64,000 nucleotides of DNA, taken from the NCBI RefSeq assembly GCF_963676685.1, contig NC_092350.1, forward strand, positions 63,853,674 to 63,917,673. Reading direction: 5' to 3'. This document shows, piece by piece, positions 10,681-21,084 of this stretch. Position numbers and translations under genes: made by a program. This DNA is from Mytilus edulis. Lineage: Eukaryota; Mollusca; Bivalvia; Mytilida; Mytilidae. How positions within the stretch are numbered: position 1 is the first letter of the stretch; every line of letters starts with the position of its first letter. The notes beneath the pieces were generated by a model. It saw only the letters and a list, made by a program, of their open reading frames with translations, was not told the DNA's origin and searched no databases.

Positions 10681-12071
10681 TTCACGTGTTATAATAGATA
10701 AAAGAATAATTAATTTTTAAGATATCGAAACATGAAGGAGGCAAGGCGCATGGATTACCCGCACTTATCAGTTCTTTTCTCTTTTTTGTCTTAAAAAAAA
10801 AAAAAAAAACGATTTTTTTTTATATGTATATATAATTTACGATAACTGTGGTGTATACGTGCTGTCAGACGAAAGATACATATGTGCCCTCTAAATATCT
10901 TTTTTTACTATGGATTGTTTGCTTTCGTATTGACGTTTAACACACAACTTTAATTACTGACTGGATGTATGTAGAAATTCAAACGTACTGGAGAATGAAG
11001 GATGCAAATCCAAGCTTTGAATTAAAGTGGTCATTAAATTTGCCACACAAATAAAAGAACAAGTGTAAGTGTTGGAATGACATATACAATATATCAACAT
11101 GTGCATTGTCGGAGAATTTAATTTTGATTTTACTTTGGTAACTGGACAAAATTGAAGAGAGGCAGCCCAATCTTTTCTCCTTCTTGTTACGAGTACAAAT
11201 AGATTTTATTTGCTTTATAGACATCGAATAGAATTCAGGGCATAACATTACGGAATATGATCTTCAAAATATACTATTTAATACCAATAACATGTAACAA
11301 ATACATTGTTTTTATATATATATATATATAAAAGTAATTTTTGATCATCAGTGCAAGCAGTAGCGTTTGTTTGATTTTAAAACACGAATCGATCTATACT
11401 ATTTAAAATTACAATACGCAAGCTGAAACCGTACCAAGTGATTATTATTTTTGCACACGACATCTAGGCTGTCGTCCCACCTCTAACCGTAGACGGTTCT
11501 CTTGGTGGGGATATTGTGCATTCAACCGTGGATATGATAAAATATATCTGTAATAAACAAAATTGTAATGTTTTGATTGTGTAATGTCTTAATTGTTAAG
11601 GTTACGCGGGTTCGGTATTAAGCGGGACAATTGGTATGAACACATTTCGATATACGTGTAAATTATATTAAAAGGAGCTTTCAAACGCAGTTATTTTCGA
11701 GGATATTTAAAGATACAAATAAAAAAATCCTTTTTATGTTTTTGAATTAGGCTTTTAATTTCCATTCCTAATTATATATCATTGTAGAAAAAATTTATTT
11801 TATACATTTAAAGTACTAGTGCATGTAATTCTTTATGCTAGCTAGTCCATGAATAAAATTGCATAAATCACAAAAACACATTCGGGAATAGCAAGAAAGT
11901 TTACCAAAAAAGTAGTGGGAACTTTACTGTTTTTTTTATCATATATATTTCTGATAGTTTTCCCGACCTATTCACCTATTTTCAAACTTGAAAAGGGACC
12001 TCTATCAGCGGCACGAGCCTGGAACATGTACACATGACAGTTGTAAGTAACAGCTATATAAATATACAAGA
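10681..12071. other. AT-rich DNA, nothing recognised
   Basis: Includes an A-run at 10794-10809 and a TA microsatellite at about 11315-11330. The minus frame at 10979-11248 shows no recognisable protein. Confidence 0.5.
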
Positions 12072-12215
12072 GAAGATGTGGTATGATTGCGAATGAGACA
12101 ACTGTCCACAAGAGACCAAAATTACACAGACATTAACAACTATATGTCACCGTACGGCCGTCAACAATGAGCAAAGCACATACCGCATAGTCAGCTATAA
12201 AATGCATTTCAAAGA
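12072..12215 (+). repeat. Repeat family B, short copy
   Basis: GATGTGGTATGATTGCGAAT through CACCGTACGGCCGTCAACAA to CATACCGCATAGTCAGCTAT. Same order of landmarks as at 2376-2790, but it ends early. Confidence 0.85.
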
Positions 12216-12613
12216 TACTATAATTAGAATAAAAGGTTAACGTACTTACAAAATATGTCATCTTAAAGAATGTGATTTCACAAATAAATTATTTTCAAAT
12301 TCGCAGTCCAAGTCAACCTAAAATCGGTTACACACATTTTTTATGTTATAAATCCATTCCAACAATATCATTTTAAACACACACTAGCTTGCCTTTTCAT
12401 TAATTTGAATAATACAAATTCAGCTAAATTTTGTTTATTCCCATCAACAGAGAAATCTCACACTCATCCCAGACGTTAATAATACTCATGCACTTCAATT
12501 TTGATAAACAATTTATTGATACGGATGACAACGCTTTAACATACGGTTACATTAGGGTTAAAAAAAAATGTGAACTTGTTTTTAATTGAATTCAAAGATA
12601 GATTAAACGGTAG

Positions 12614-12858
12614 CTTTAGGCAGCAACCATTTGATTTTCTGGGGGTGGAAAAGGGGGGGGGGGGGGTTATGTTTTTTTTTGGAAAAAAAAGTTTGTTTCG
12701 AGTTTTGGAAAAAAAATAATTTGTTTTTGACTCTGAGACTCAGCTGACACTATATGTAATGCTAATATTGAAAGAAAAAAAATTTGTCGCCAAAAAAATG
12801 TTTGGAAAAAAAATCCCCCCCCCCCCCCCCCCAAGAAAATCAAATGGTTGCTGCCTTA
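12614..12858. repeat. Fold-back element with poly-G and poly-C arms
   Basis: Inverted ends AGGCAGCAACCATTTGATTT (12616 onward) and its exact complement ending at 12856 continue inward through a homopolymeric G run (about 12651-12666) on one side and a C run (about 12815-12832) on the other, so both arms can pair over 40 or more bases. The interior has A-rich blocks resembling GTTTGGAAAAAAAA in both orientations. The frame at 12759-12944 translates the C run as polyproline and is not a gene. Confidence 0.8.
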
Positions 12859-12990
12859 ATAGTGAAATGAACTATTTTTTTGAAGACTCGCCTAAATGTA
12901 TGTTGCATAGATGTATTAGATCATGCTGTAAATTATATTTATAAAACCATTTATTTGTAAATACCGCATAAATCAGTCTGTTCACTGTTT

Positions 12991-13185
12991 GAATATAGAA
13001 ACTTGTCGATTTTATAATATTGAGAGATATCCGAGATTTTGTAATATGGTGTGATAAACAAGTAATTGAAGATGAATATCATTTTATTTTAGTATGTGAA
13101 AAGTATAATGAACTTCGAAAGAAATTTATCAAACCATATTGTTGGAGAAAACCGTCGAATCTTAAACTTTTTAGACGATCAATGC
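12991..13185 (+). pseudogene. LINE (non-LTR retrotransposon) C-terminal fragment 1
   Basis: The plus strand encodes the Cys/His tail typical of LINE ORF2 proteins: ERYPRFC in one frame, then CDKQVIEDEYHFILVC and YNELRKKFIKPYCWRKPS in another. A one-base frameshift lies near 13050. In LINEs this tail (C..C....IEDEYHF...C) follows the RT. No RT core or poly(A) tail remains. The frame at 13020-13256 runs on into unrelated sequence after about 13185. Confidence 0.65.
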
Positions 13186-13870
13186 ATTTGAAAGGGGGCA
13201 TATATATACAGTTGGAACTCGCCCCTTTTTTATGCTCGGTTGGGACCCCCTTTTAAAGTGGTTGGGTTCTCACCAGTATCTGTTCATAATGTAAAGGAAC
13301 TAACCAATTAAAGGGAAGTTTTTATTTCTGACCGAGAAGGTACGAAATTAAATTCATTCATTAATGCTAAAAATCCATTTGATCCTATTCTGCTGTACTG
13401 TTATAATGGTATACCTATACTTATATGATTATTTGACTAATTGTTTAAATGTAAATATGTTTCACTGATGTAATTGAATATTTGTAATAATTGTTTTCTG
13501 TAAGTTGTATTGCTTACGAATAAAAGATTATATTATTAATAAAATAAATATTATAACTTTCCTTTTTTGATTGGATGACCATGCAGTGGTGTTGCAACGC
13601 CAAGGAACTGGTAATAGAAAGCTATTTTGATTTGATACATATGACAATGAATCTTAACAAAAGGTTCTATAAATTCAATTGTGAAAAAAATCACAATACC
13701 GTGCATTAACTCAACAACCGTCCATCGACAAATATTACTCGATATTCATTGAAATGATAACAAGTAAACAGTTATTGTAAAAGCAGAGCAGTCTTAAATT
13801 CTAATAGTTTTGTCAAAAATGATTCAAAGTTTTACCGATGCAACGATATTTTATATATTTTGAGTTGAAA
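13186..13870. other. AT-rich DNA, nothing recognised
   Basis: No gene. A short GGAACTCGCCCC / TGGGACCCCC segment near 13212-13250 may be a repeat remnant. Confidence 0.4.
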
Positions 13871-13935
13871 TGGCCTAGCGGTAGTCTGATCACTTCGAAT
13901 CTAACACGCTTTAATAATCTTTCCTGTGCATTCGT
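13871..13935 (+). repeat. Possible tRNA-related SINE head
   Basis: TGGCCTAGCGGTAGTCTGAT resembles a tRNA A box and D arm, but no acceptor-stem pairing or B box can be completed. Weak. Confidence 0.25.
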
Positions 13936-14035
13936 AAAGTTTTTAAACTAAAATAAGATCTTTATTATTAGTTATCAAAACATATGTTATATGTAAGCTA
14001 TCTATTATAAATCTACGAGGAGTTTCAAGAAAAAT

Positions 14036-14140
14036 GGGGGGGGGGGGGGGCATTGAAGTCTAACTTAAAATATGTGAAAAAAAATAAAAAAAAGATCGAG
14101 ATGTGGTATTGATTGCCAATGAGACAACTCTCCAAAAGCA
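14036..14140 (+). repeat. G-run and short repeat B piece
   Basis: A run of about 15 G (14036-14050) and, at 14097-14140, a B-family start (GATGTGGTATTGATTGCCAA) truncated after CAACTCTCC. Confidence 0.6.
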
Positions 14141-14164
14141 TGAAAAGAGATTAACTTCATAAAG

Positions 14165-14350
14165 TTATAATAACTAACCCCTTTCAAGACAGACTTTGTC
14201 ATTTCTGCGGCTCAAGAGATATCTGTGACGAATATCATTATATCATGACATGTTAAGTGTTGGATGTAGCTACAGATAGACAGACATTTTATACTGGAAT
14301 ATTGCTGCAAATTTTATATCAAAGGAATCGCTTTCACATTCTATACTATT
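14165..14350 (+). pseudogene. LINE C-terminal fragment 2
   Basis: Encodes ITNPFQDRLCHFCGSRDICD then EYHYIMTC and a TAA: the same C..C...(D/E)EYH...C tail as at 12991-13185, from a different and equally dead copy. Residues after the stop (RQTFYTGIL) may continue the original ORF. Confidence 0.6.
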
Positions 14351-14799
14351 ATGTACTATATTAATACACACTTAATCATTTTTTTAAAGTTCAAACTCTG
14401 AATTGAGAAAAATTCAAAGGAAAGGCAAAAAAAAAATTTAAGAAAAAATATACTGAAATTAAAGGGGGAACTATATTTGTGAACGAAAATTGACAACGAA
14501 AATTGAAGGGGGATAATTGTGTTCCCGGACCAGTACTAACAACACAATTCATAAACAAAAATAAGATAATCCGATCAATTTTGTTGATTCAGGGACTTTC
14601 CTGCTTGGTTGGATAATTCACGGCTCAGTAATTGGTGACATTTTTTCAAAAGAATTAACAAATCTATCTTAGTTCGATTTCAAATTCTACCAAAATTTAA
14701 CTCTTAGATAAGCAGCGTGTACCAAATATATGCATCCATCCTGCAAATACGATGAATATGAAGGATCCTGAGTGCACATTGTATGTCCTGAGTGCACTC

Positions 14800-14953
14800 A
14801 GGAGGTCATTAGCGGTATTCAGACGTACCCCAAATAAAAGATTGGATTTTTTTTTCAAACTTAGCGCACATGCAATGCACCACCTCTTCGGAGTCCTCCA
14901 AAAAGGTAAAATTCACCTGTATTTGTATATCTGGTGTATGAAATTCATTGTGT
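14800..14953 (+). repeat. Left half of a segmental duplication shared (inverted) with 18130-18285
   Basis: Shared with the reverse complement of 18130-18285: AGCGCACATGCAATGCA, GGAGTCCTCCAAAAAGGTAA and TATATCTGGTGTATG. Its right half resumes at 15750 after an inserted TIR element. The overlapping frames at 14752-14973, 14809-15093 and 14913-15209 have no support as genes. Confidence 0.65.
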
Positions 14954-15749
14954 ATATGTTCCAGACCATATGAGTATTTGGACCGTACGCGTACGGTTCG
15001 GACCGTATACGTATACTCGTACGGTCCGACCATACGCGTACGGTCGGACCGTATGAGTATACGCGTATGGTCCAGTACGAGCTGACCATACATGTTATTA
15101 GATCATATGGGTTAAATTTCAAAAAATTAACATTAATCACAATCTTTATTTTCAGATTTACTAATTTAATATTATTACAATTACACGGATAAAATGAACA
15201 AATGAACAATTGAAATAAAATATTTGTTTAATTGTATATCTTAATCCTAATTTTGATACTCTCAACCAATGTTACACTTGCTACCACAAGTAACGTACTA
15301 ATATTTTTTCATTTACATTTTTGCAGTTCTGTATGTTCCTTAGCAAAAATAATTTTTGGTAAAGTTGCTAAATATTATAAAACAATTGTCCTCCCACATT
15401 ATATTTACTTCCGATATTTTCAATTTTAGTGATCATAATTCAATTATTTTACTGAGTGATCGACATGTTTTAAAATACAAGAGATTAACAGATTCACTTA
15501 GCGTGAATTTTTTAAATCATTAAAATATATAGTTTGTTTTTTTTTCAATTATAAAATTAAACTTTTTTTATATCTATTTGAGAGTTAAGTTATATTGATC
15601 AGTTATATGGATCTAATTAACTTTGACAACTTCTTAATATTAGTCAGACCGTACGCGTACGGTCCGACCGTATGAGTATTTTGAAAAAGTACGCATACGG
15701 TCCAGACCGTACGCGTACGGCCCAAATACTCATACGGTCTGGAACATAT
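14954..15749. mobile_element. TIR DNA element with CpG-rich palindromic ends, ~796 bp
   Basis: Inverted ends ATATGTTCCAGACC...GAGTATTTGG and the complement ending at 15749, extending inward for about 100 bp on each side. The arms are packed with the 18-bp palindrome GACCGTACGCGTACGGTC and variants (14978-15075 and 15648-15720), a striking CpG-dense block in AT-rich DNA. The ~560-bp middle is AT-rich and noncoding. A TA on each side is consistent with a TA target duplication, as in Tc1/mariner-like MITEs, but the class is not proven. The inverted paralogue at 18025-18285 lacks the insert. Confidence 0.7.
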
Positions 15750-15885
15750 ATTACTAGTTCCATCATTCTACAATATACGGCAATGACACGGCCGGGTATT
15801 GTAAAGCTATTGAAGGACTTTTAATGTCAAATTCATATCCCTGGGCGAAGAAATTACCGGTTTGTGAAAACACTGTGTGAACGGC
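15750..15885 (+). repeat. Right half of the segmental duplication
   Basis: Matches the reverse complement of 18025-18135: CTACAATATACGG.AATGACACG, CCGGGTATTGTAAAGCT, GAAGGACTTTTAATGTCAAA and CCCTGGGCGAAGAAATTACC. In one plus frame it reads GNDTAGYCKAIEGLLMSNSY then PWAKKLPVCENTV and a stop, which looks protein-like. The other copy is broken in that frame. Possible pseudo-exon; family unknown. Confidence 0.55.
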
Positions 15886-16370
15886 TTATTCTCATTTCGC
15901 CTTAGTTGTCAAAATATATATATATAATTAATCCCAGTTTGCCTTAGTACAAATTTTTAGGTACACAAGAATTAACTAAGGTGAAATGGGAGCTTCTGTA
16001 AACAATGTAATTAAGTTAAGTTTTGTTAGTATTGCAATAAGTTGATATTTGTTATTTTAACCCATCTTGATGTCAAATTCTACCATGAAATACTTTTTAA
16101 AGGAAATGTATTTTTTTTTAATTTTTGGGGTCGCACTTTTTATAGTTACTCTTTTTTTTCTGAAAGTGTTTTTTTTGTACTCATGTGTTATATTTTGTAA
16201 ATAAAGTCTTATTAGAGATTTATATTTTAATGAATAAATACAGACAAATATCATACAAGTACAAGGCACTGATATACACATATGAATGTTCACATGTTCA
16301 TCAAGTTTCCAAGTTAGAGGATGTAAGATGCTGCATCACCATACTGAATATTATTAGTGACACAGTGTGC
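15886..16370. other. AT-rich DNA, nothing recognised
   Basis: The short frames at 16057-16293 and 16185-16373 lie on opposite strands and are low-complexity. Confidence 0.45.
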
Positions 16371-16377
16371 TAGTGAC

Positions 16378-16647
16378 CTAATACGGTATATATGGGGTCA
16401 GTAAATTCCATATGGGGTGCCAGCCCTCTAAATGCTTATTTGTCCTTCTGTCTGGTGGTGGTTCCAAGTTGGTTGTGGGTATCTGCCATCTCTTCATATC
16501 ACAATTATACGTTAACTTGGTGCAGGTATTAGTTTGTGGTGCGTTGGTTAAGTATTTGGTAAACGTGATTGCAGTTTTGTCTGATAGAGTACTAATCTCC
16601 TGCTTTCGAATACCATGACTTATAATAGTGTGGTTTTGGTCTTTCAC
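16378..16647 (-). CDS. Unrecognised 89-codon frame in a repeat-like block
   Basis: A minus frame with balanced composition, including KQEISTLSDKTAITFTKYL, CTKLTYNCDMKRWQIPT and LEPPPDRRTNKHLEGW. I do not recognise the family. Upstream (about 16650-16770) is sequence resembling a decayed family B relative (AACATATCCCACATCTCCTA), so this may be the coding remnant of a transposable element or a retrocopy, not a host gene. No splice sites were assigned. The plus frame at 16412-16618 is its shadow. Confidence 0.25.
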   Translation of the reverse strand: MKDQNHTIISHGIRKQEISTLSDKTAITFTKYLTNAPQTNTCTKLTYNCDMKRWQIPTTNLEPPPDRRTNKHLEGWHPIWNLLTPYIPY

Positions 16648-16799
16648 GCTGTCAGACCTTTTGTGTAGACACCTGTTTCTTGTTGAAGACTAAACATGCG
16701 CTCTTGATTCATTTATGATTTTTTGTCGTTTGGTTGCTGTCAAATTGAAACATATCCCACATCTCCTATAGTATGTGTTCCGTTTGATTAAAAAAGGTA

Positions 16800-18020
16800 A
16801 TTATAAAGAGATAGATTATTTAAATTCCAACGATCACAAATCTAATCTAAATCCGATTTCAAGTATTTCGTAAAATACGTTTTTTGACAGACATTACCTT
16901 TATCTGATTATCATAATATTCCCAGTTTAAGGAAAAGAAAAGACATTTTTTCTATATATTTTTTTACAAAGTTGCTAATGGTTTAATTATGTCGTAATTT
17001 GCTAGGTCAGTGTCGGATTCCGGGCGACATAGCGTACACTTTCCTTTTAATTTTTAGCGTTATTAATATCGTAATTTTTGTATCCTTGCTATCCTTGCTA
17101 AATCTTCTACTGTATATCACAGCTAGTGAATAAGTCTAAATGTCCGTACAGTGTATAGTAAGATCTTTTTTCCACACATGGACATTTCATTAGTATAGAA
17201 AGTTCGCTATAGTGTTCCATCATGGTCTTAGTGCAGTTTCGAGAGCTTATAGTGCACCGAGGCGGCCTAGGTTATTTTTAGACGCACCGTAAAGTCCTAG
17301 TCACACCATTGCAACAACGTCCTGTTTTGATAAATTTGTTAAAATGCTGGGACCATGATACTAATAGTATAATATTTCCCTTTTAAATAGTAATTGTTAT
17401 GAATGATAATATTTTACATGTATGCTGTCTAATTTTTTAAATAGTTATTTGGTTAATATGGTGTCTCGTAAGTCATTTTTGGACAGGATATTTTTGTTTT
17501 ATAGTGTATGTATATTCTGCACGAATAATTTTTATCGCTATCATTATAAAAAACTAGACCATGTGAACCGTATGAGATCGCACACAAGACAGCTGATTGG
17601 ATAAATGGGATGAATTGTTACGCCTACATAAAACTGATATCCTATCGAATGCCAGCAGACACCTGTCAGTAAAAACAAATTGTAAGCGTGGATGGTTAGA
17701 GATTTATTTGTGTATTCGATATTTGAAAAATAAGTTAGATAGTCACTATTCGTTTTCCCTTTTTTCAGCCGGATTTCAATAACTGTTTTTACACTTTCTT
17801 AATTAACAGAAAGGTATTTAAATAGAAGCGCACCACATGTAACAGAGATTTACAAGCATTTAATATAGCGACTTGTGTTTTCCGGAACGTCCTATTTTCA
17901 ATTATTCACAGACTTTTGCAATAATATTAAACCTTTATTTTTTACCTTCAAAAGCTGCTCAAACTTTTATTCTCAGACTAGACAGCATGAAAGACATAAA
18001 CACTTTTATAAGTCAGTGTA
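16800..18020. other. AT-rich DNA, no supported gene
   Basis: The small plus frames at 17422-17604 and 17597-17782 overlap and contain no recognisable domain. The dinucleotide-poor, repeat-poor sequence shows nothing else. Confidence 0.4.
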
Positions 18021-18024
18021 CACA

Positions 18025-18285
18025 CGGTGTTTTCCAAACTTGGTAATTTCTTCGCCCAGGGATATGAATTTGACATTAAAAGTCCTTCAAAGCTTTACAA
18101 TACCCGGTCGTGTCATTTTCGTATATTGTAGATGGAACGAGTGATATACATACACCAGACATACATGTTCCCTTACAGGTAAATTTTATCTTTTTGGAGG
18201 ACTCCTAAGTGGGGATGCGTTGCATGTGTGCTAATCTAAAAAAAATCCAATCTTTTATTTTTCTAAACTGCGTTACATGCAAATG
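18025..18285 (-). repeat. Inverted paralogue lacking the CpG-palindrome element
   Basis: Reverse complement of 14800-14953 joined to 15750-15885. It carries GTATGTCTGGTGTATGTATA directly joined to TCGTTCCATCTACAATATAC, that is, the site without the 796-bp insert. The two duplicates are inverted, about 2.3 kb apart, and roughly 80-85% similar by eye. Confidence 0.65.
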
Positions 18286-18544
18286 CGAAATAATTAGTGT
18301 TGTTTGTTCAGTCCAATTTATTTATAAATATTAATTTATTCTTTTGAATAAAAAAAACTACGCATGTAAACTTCAATGAATACAATAGTATTTAATACTA
18401 GTAGCCTAAATGTAAAACAATGCAGCAAGATTTGAGGTTGAAGCGGCTCGATCAAAACGTGAATAGATGAGAAATTGTCATCATTCTTCTAATTAATTAC
18501 AAAGTATTTTGTGAGAACAAATACTTATATTTTAGTGATGGTGA

Positions 18545-18665
18545 TTCATTGTTGTTTGCCTCAGTCACCTCCAGTGGCAAATATTTCATTCGTGTTCATA
18601 ACGAGAACACAAGTTTTAAATATAATAGGAAGCACTTCAAATAGTCGTTCGACAATAAGATTAAA
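18545..18665 (+). repeat. Repeat family G copy
   Basis: CCAGTGGCAAATATTTCATT, GAACACAAGTTTTAAATAT and GTCGTTCGACAATAAG. Same core as at 10598 and 20250. Confidence 0.6.
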
Positions 18666-18966
18666 AGTAAACTTGAAATACGGTAACCACTGAATAATGA
18701 GAGAAGATTTAATAAGGATAGAAATTTAGCCTTGCAACAGCTCGCTACAGTGGGACCACTAACATCATTGAGGAAGAGTTTTCAATTTGCAGAGAGCGAT
18801 GGTCCTCTCAATCTACTCTGATGTCGGCCATCTCTATTCATACGTGTAGATACCAACATCACATAACGGTATCTAATTTAGATAAGATCATGACTTTAAA
18901 ATCGCATTAGTAACGGTGATAATTCTGTTAAACTGTATTGTTTATTATGCTCGAGTTTTTGGTATG

Positions 18967-19010
18967 ACCATGGAAGTATTATATTGACGTCAATATAATA
19001 CTTCCATGGT
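18967..19010. repeat. 44-bp perfect palindrome
   Basis: Centre TGACGTCA at 18985-18992. Each 22-base arm begins ACCATGGAAGTATTATATTG and complements the other without mismatch. A related imperfect palindrome with the same outer CATGGAAGTAATATT arm is at 24802-24840. Probably a miniature fold-back. Confidence 0.85.
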
Positions 19011-20245
19011 ATGACTATGCGACCTCTCTACTGGTTGGTCTCGTGAGAATAAGTTCACCTCAACAGCGAGAGGACTTTAGTCCGAATCCCAAACGGGTCT
19101 AACAAAGAGTTTTTTTCTTTCTTTCGAACTGTTAGCTTGTGAACTTACACGTTAAAAATCCATCTCAGTGTGTCGGTCTAGTACAAAGCAGGCTTAATTT
19201 TCATATTATATTTCCATATTATAGTTTTGGCCTGAATCTACTGATTTATATCACACCTGCTATAATTTTCAACGATCGAAATAAAAAAAAAATGGTACGT
19301 GAAATATTTCTACGGAACACTTGCATTTTTGTCTAAAAAAAATCACTGCTCCCGTATTATTTAGTCTTGTTGCGGTTTAGGCTTTTTGTTCTGTATAGGT
19401 TTCTTTCTATAACAAAAATCTGTGTGTTGACTCTTAATGTTTTGATTGATATGTGTCGTTGGGTTGATGTCGTATTAATGTATACCTTTAAAATTGTTTT
19501 CAAAACCAAATGATTGATTGGGTATAGAAATATTCACATCTCCCGTTCGACAGTATATCTTTGCTAAAATTGGGTGCGGACGTTTGGTTGTTCGGTTGTA
19601 TAAATAAGCAGCCGCATTTGGTCGAAAAAAAAATAGTCTATGCATGGTGTAGTGAGACTTTCGCGCTATCTATACGTTAAAAAAAAGTGAATAAATCGTT
19701 GAAGGGATATACGAACTTTGATTGAAATTTCTAAAAAACGAAAAAGGTCACCTGAATCTCCAAGTAAGCTAGTCGCATGGTTGTCAACTTGAATTTAACA
19801 CTTTAGAAGAAACGAAACGGCCAAAATAAGTTTAGTCTTATTATAAATTGTTGCCAACTTTTTCGTCCGTTTTTGCTTTTATGACAACTTTACCAGATAT
19901 ATATATATAAAGATTTGACAGTAATTGTTTCACCAAAACGAGCTCAACTACATGTCGTTGTTTTACGCTTCAACATAAATGCATATGTATGTATACAATG
20001 GAGACTGTTTTCTGTTCTACTGCCCTGGTCCTAGATTGGCTGTATACAATCTAACCCCTGACATGGACTACTTTATTAAATGTTTACAAACAAATAAATG
20101 CAAAGAGAAGATTCGGAAAGAAATTCTAAAATTTACGCTAAAAAATAAAATACACAAAAATGGAAACAGTTTTAGACAATTATCATTTGAGAACTATATA
20201 TAATTAGCATGCATCACTAAATGAAACTGATAAATTGATTGCTCC
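19011..20245. other. AT-rich DNA, nothing firmly recognised
   Basis: The frames at 19139-19336 and 19979-20203 are low-complexity; the second (DCFLFYCPGPRLAVYN) is slightly more protein-like but has no support. The block at 19380-19520 resembles decayed mussel repeat. Confidence 0.4.
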
Positions 20246-20249
20246 CTTA

Positions 20250-20470
20250 ATGTCCAGTGGCAAATATATCACGCATATTCATGACGAGATGCGAAATGGA
20301 TCGACCTGAAGCAAATGATTGATACATCACCAAGACAGTGAGTTCGCTGAGGTAAAACGTATGCCGTACTAGAATGCTGTATGGATTTTGCTCATTGTTA
20401 AAGACCGTACAGTGACCTTTGAACGACTGACCCCCCCCCCCCCCCTTTTGCAGAGCTATAGAAAAACAGT
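20250..20470. repeat. Repeat G fragment, decayed reversed repeat B and poly-C run
   Basis: GTCCAGTGGCAAATATATCA (family G) at 20252, a reversed B-like piece (TTGCTCATTGTTAAAGACCG) near 20388, and a C run at 20431-20445. The minus frame at 20247-20474 crosses these and is rejected. Confidence 0.5.
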
Positions 20471-20989
20471 ACATTAAGGGGTGTTACACAGACTCTTTTT
20501 CGATGATACACAGACTCTTCTTAATTGTTACACGGACACTTTTTATGAATAGAATCACTCGTGCATGATCAGTGAGTTCATGGGCACTTTAATTTTCAAT
20601 TAGATTTGAACTTTTTGGTTCACCGACTTATTTCCTGTCTTTTTATTGGATAAAATATTTACGTTAGCATCAATATCTATTTTCCGAAACATTTCCAGTA
20701 AAATACTATTCATATTAGTACACCAAGGGATTAGACATTTAACTTCAAGGGAGGGGGGGGGAGGGTATGGTATAATAAATCAAATTGTCATCACTGTTGG
20801 GTTTTTCGTCTGAATATTTTACATTAACTGTGTCAGATGCCTCATTACAGGCTGAACCTTTTATAGGGTGCTCATTATAAAGTTTTAGTTTTTGGTCATT
20901 GTTGAAGGGTGTGCAGTGACCTATTATATAGTGACTAACAAGTAAATCACTTGGTCTACATGGTTTAAATGGTTGATAGTCGTCTCACC
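20471..20989. other. AT-rich DNA with a second decayed reversed repeat B piece
   Basis: TTGGTCATTGTTGAAGGGTG at 20894 resembles the reversed B landmark. A G-run lies at 20752-20765. Nothing else is supported. Confidence 0.4.
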
Positions 20990-21084
20990 ATATCTCCTTA
21001 GGCCAAAATAAAAATTGTTTGTTTCCCCTCCCCACACCCAGGTAAAAAATAAGCCCCCTGGGATGGGAAACAGACATTCTTTTA

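Noticed and set aside
12759..12944. ORF with a proline run
   Set aside because: The proline run is the poly-C arm of the fold-back element.
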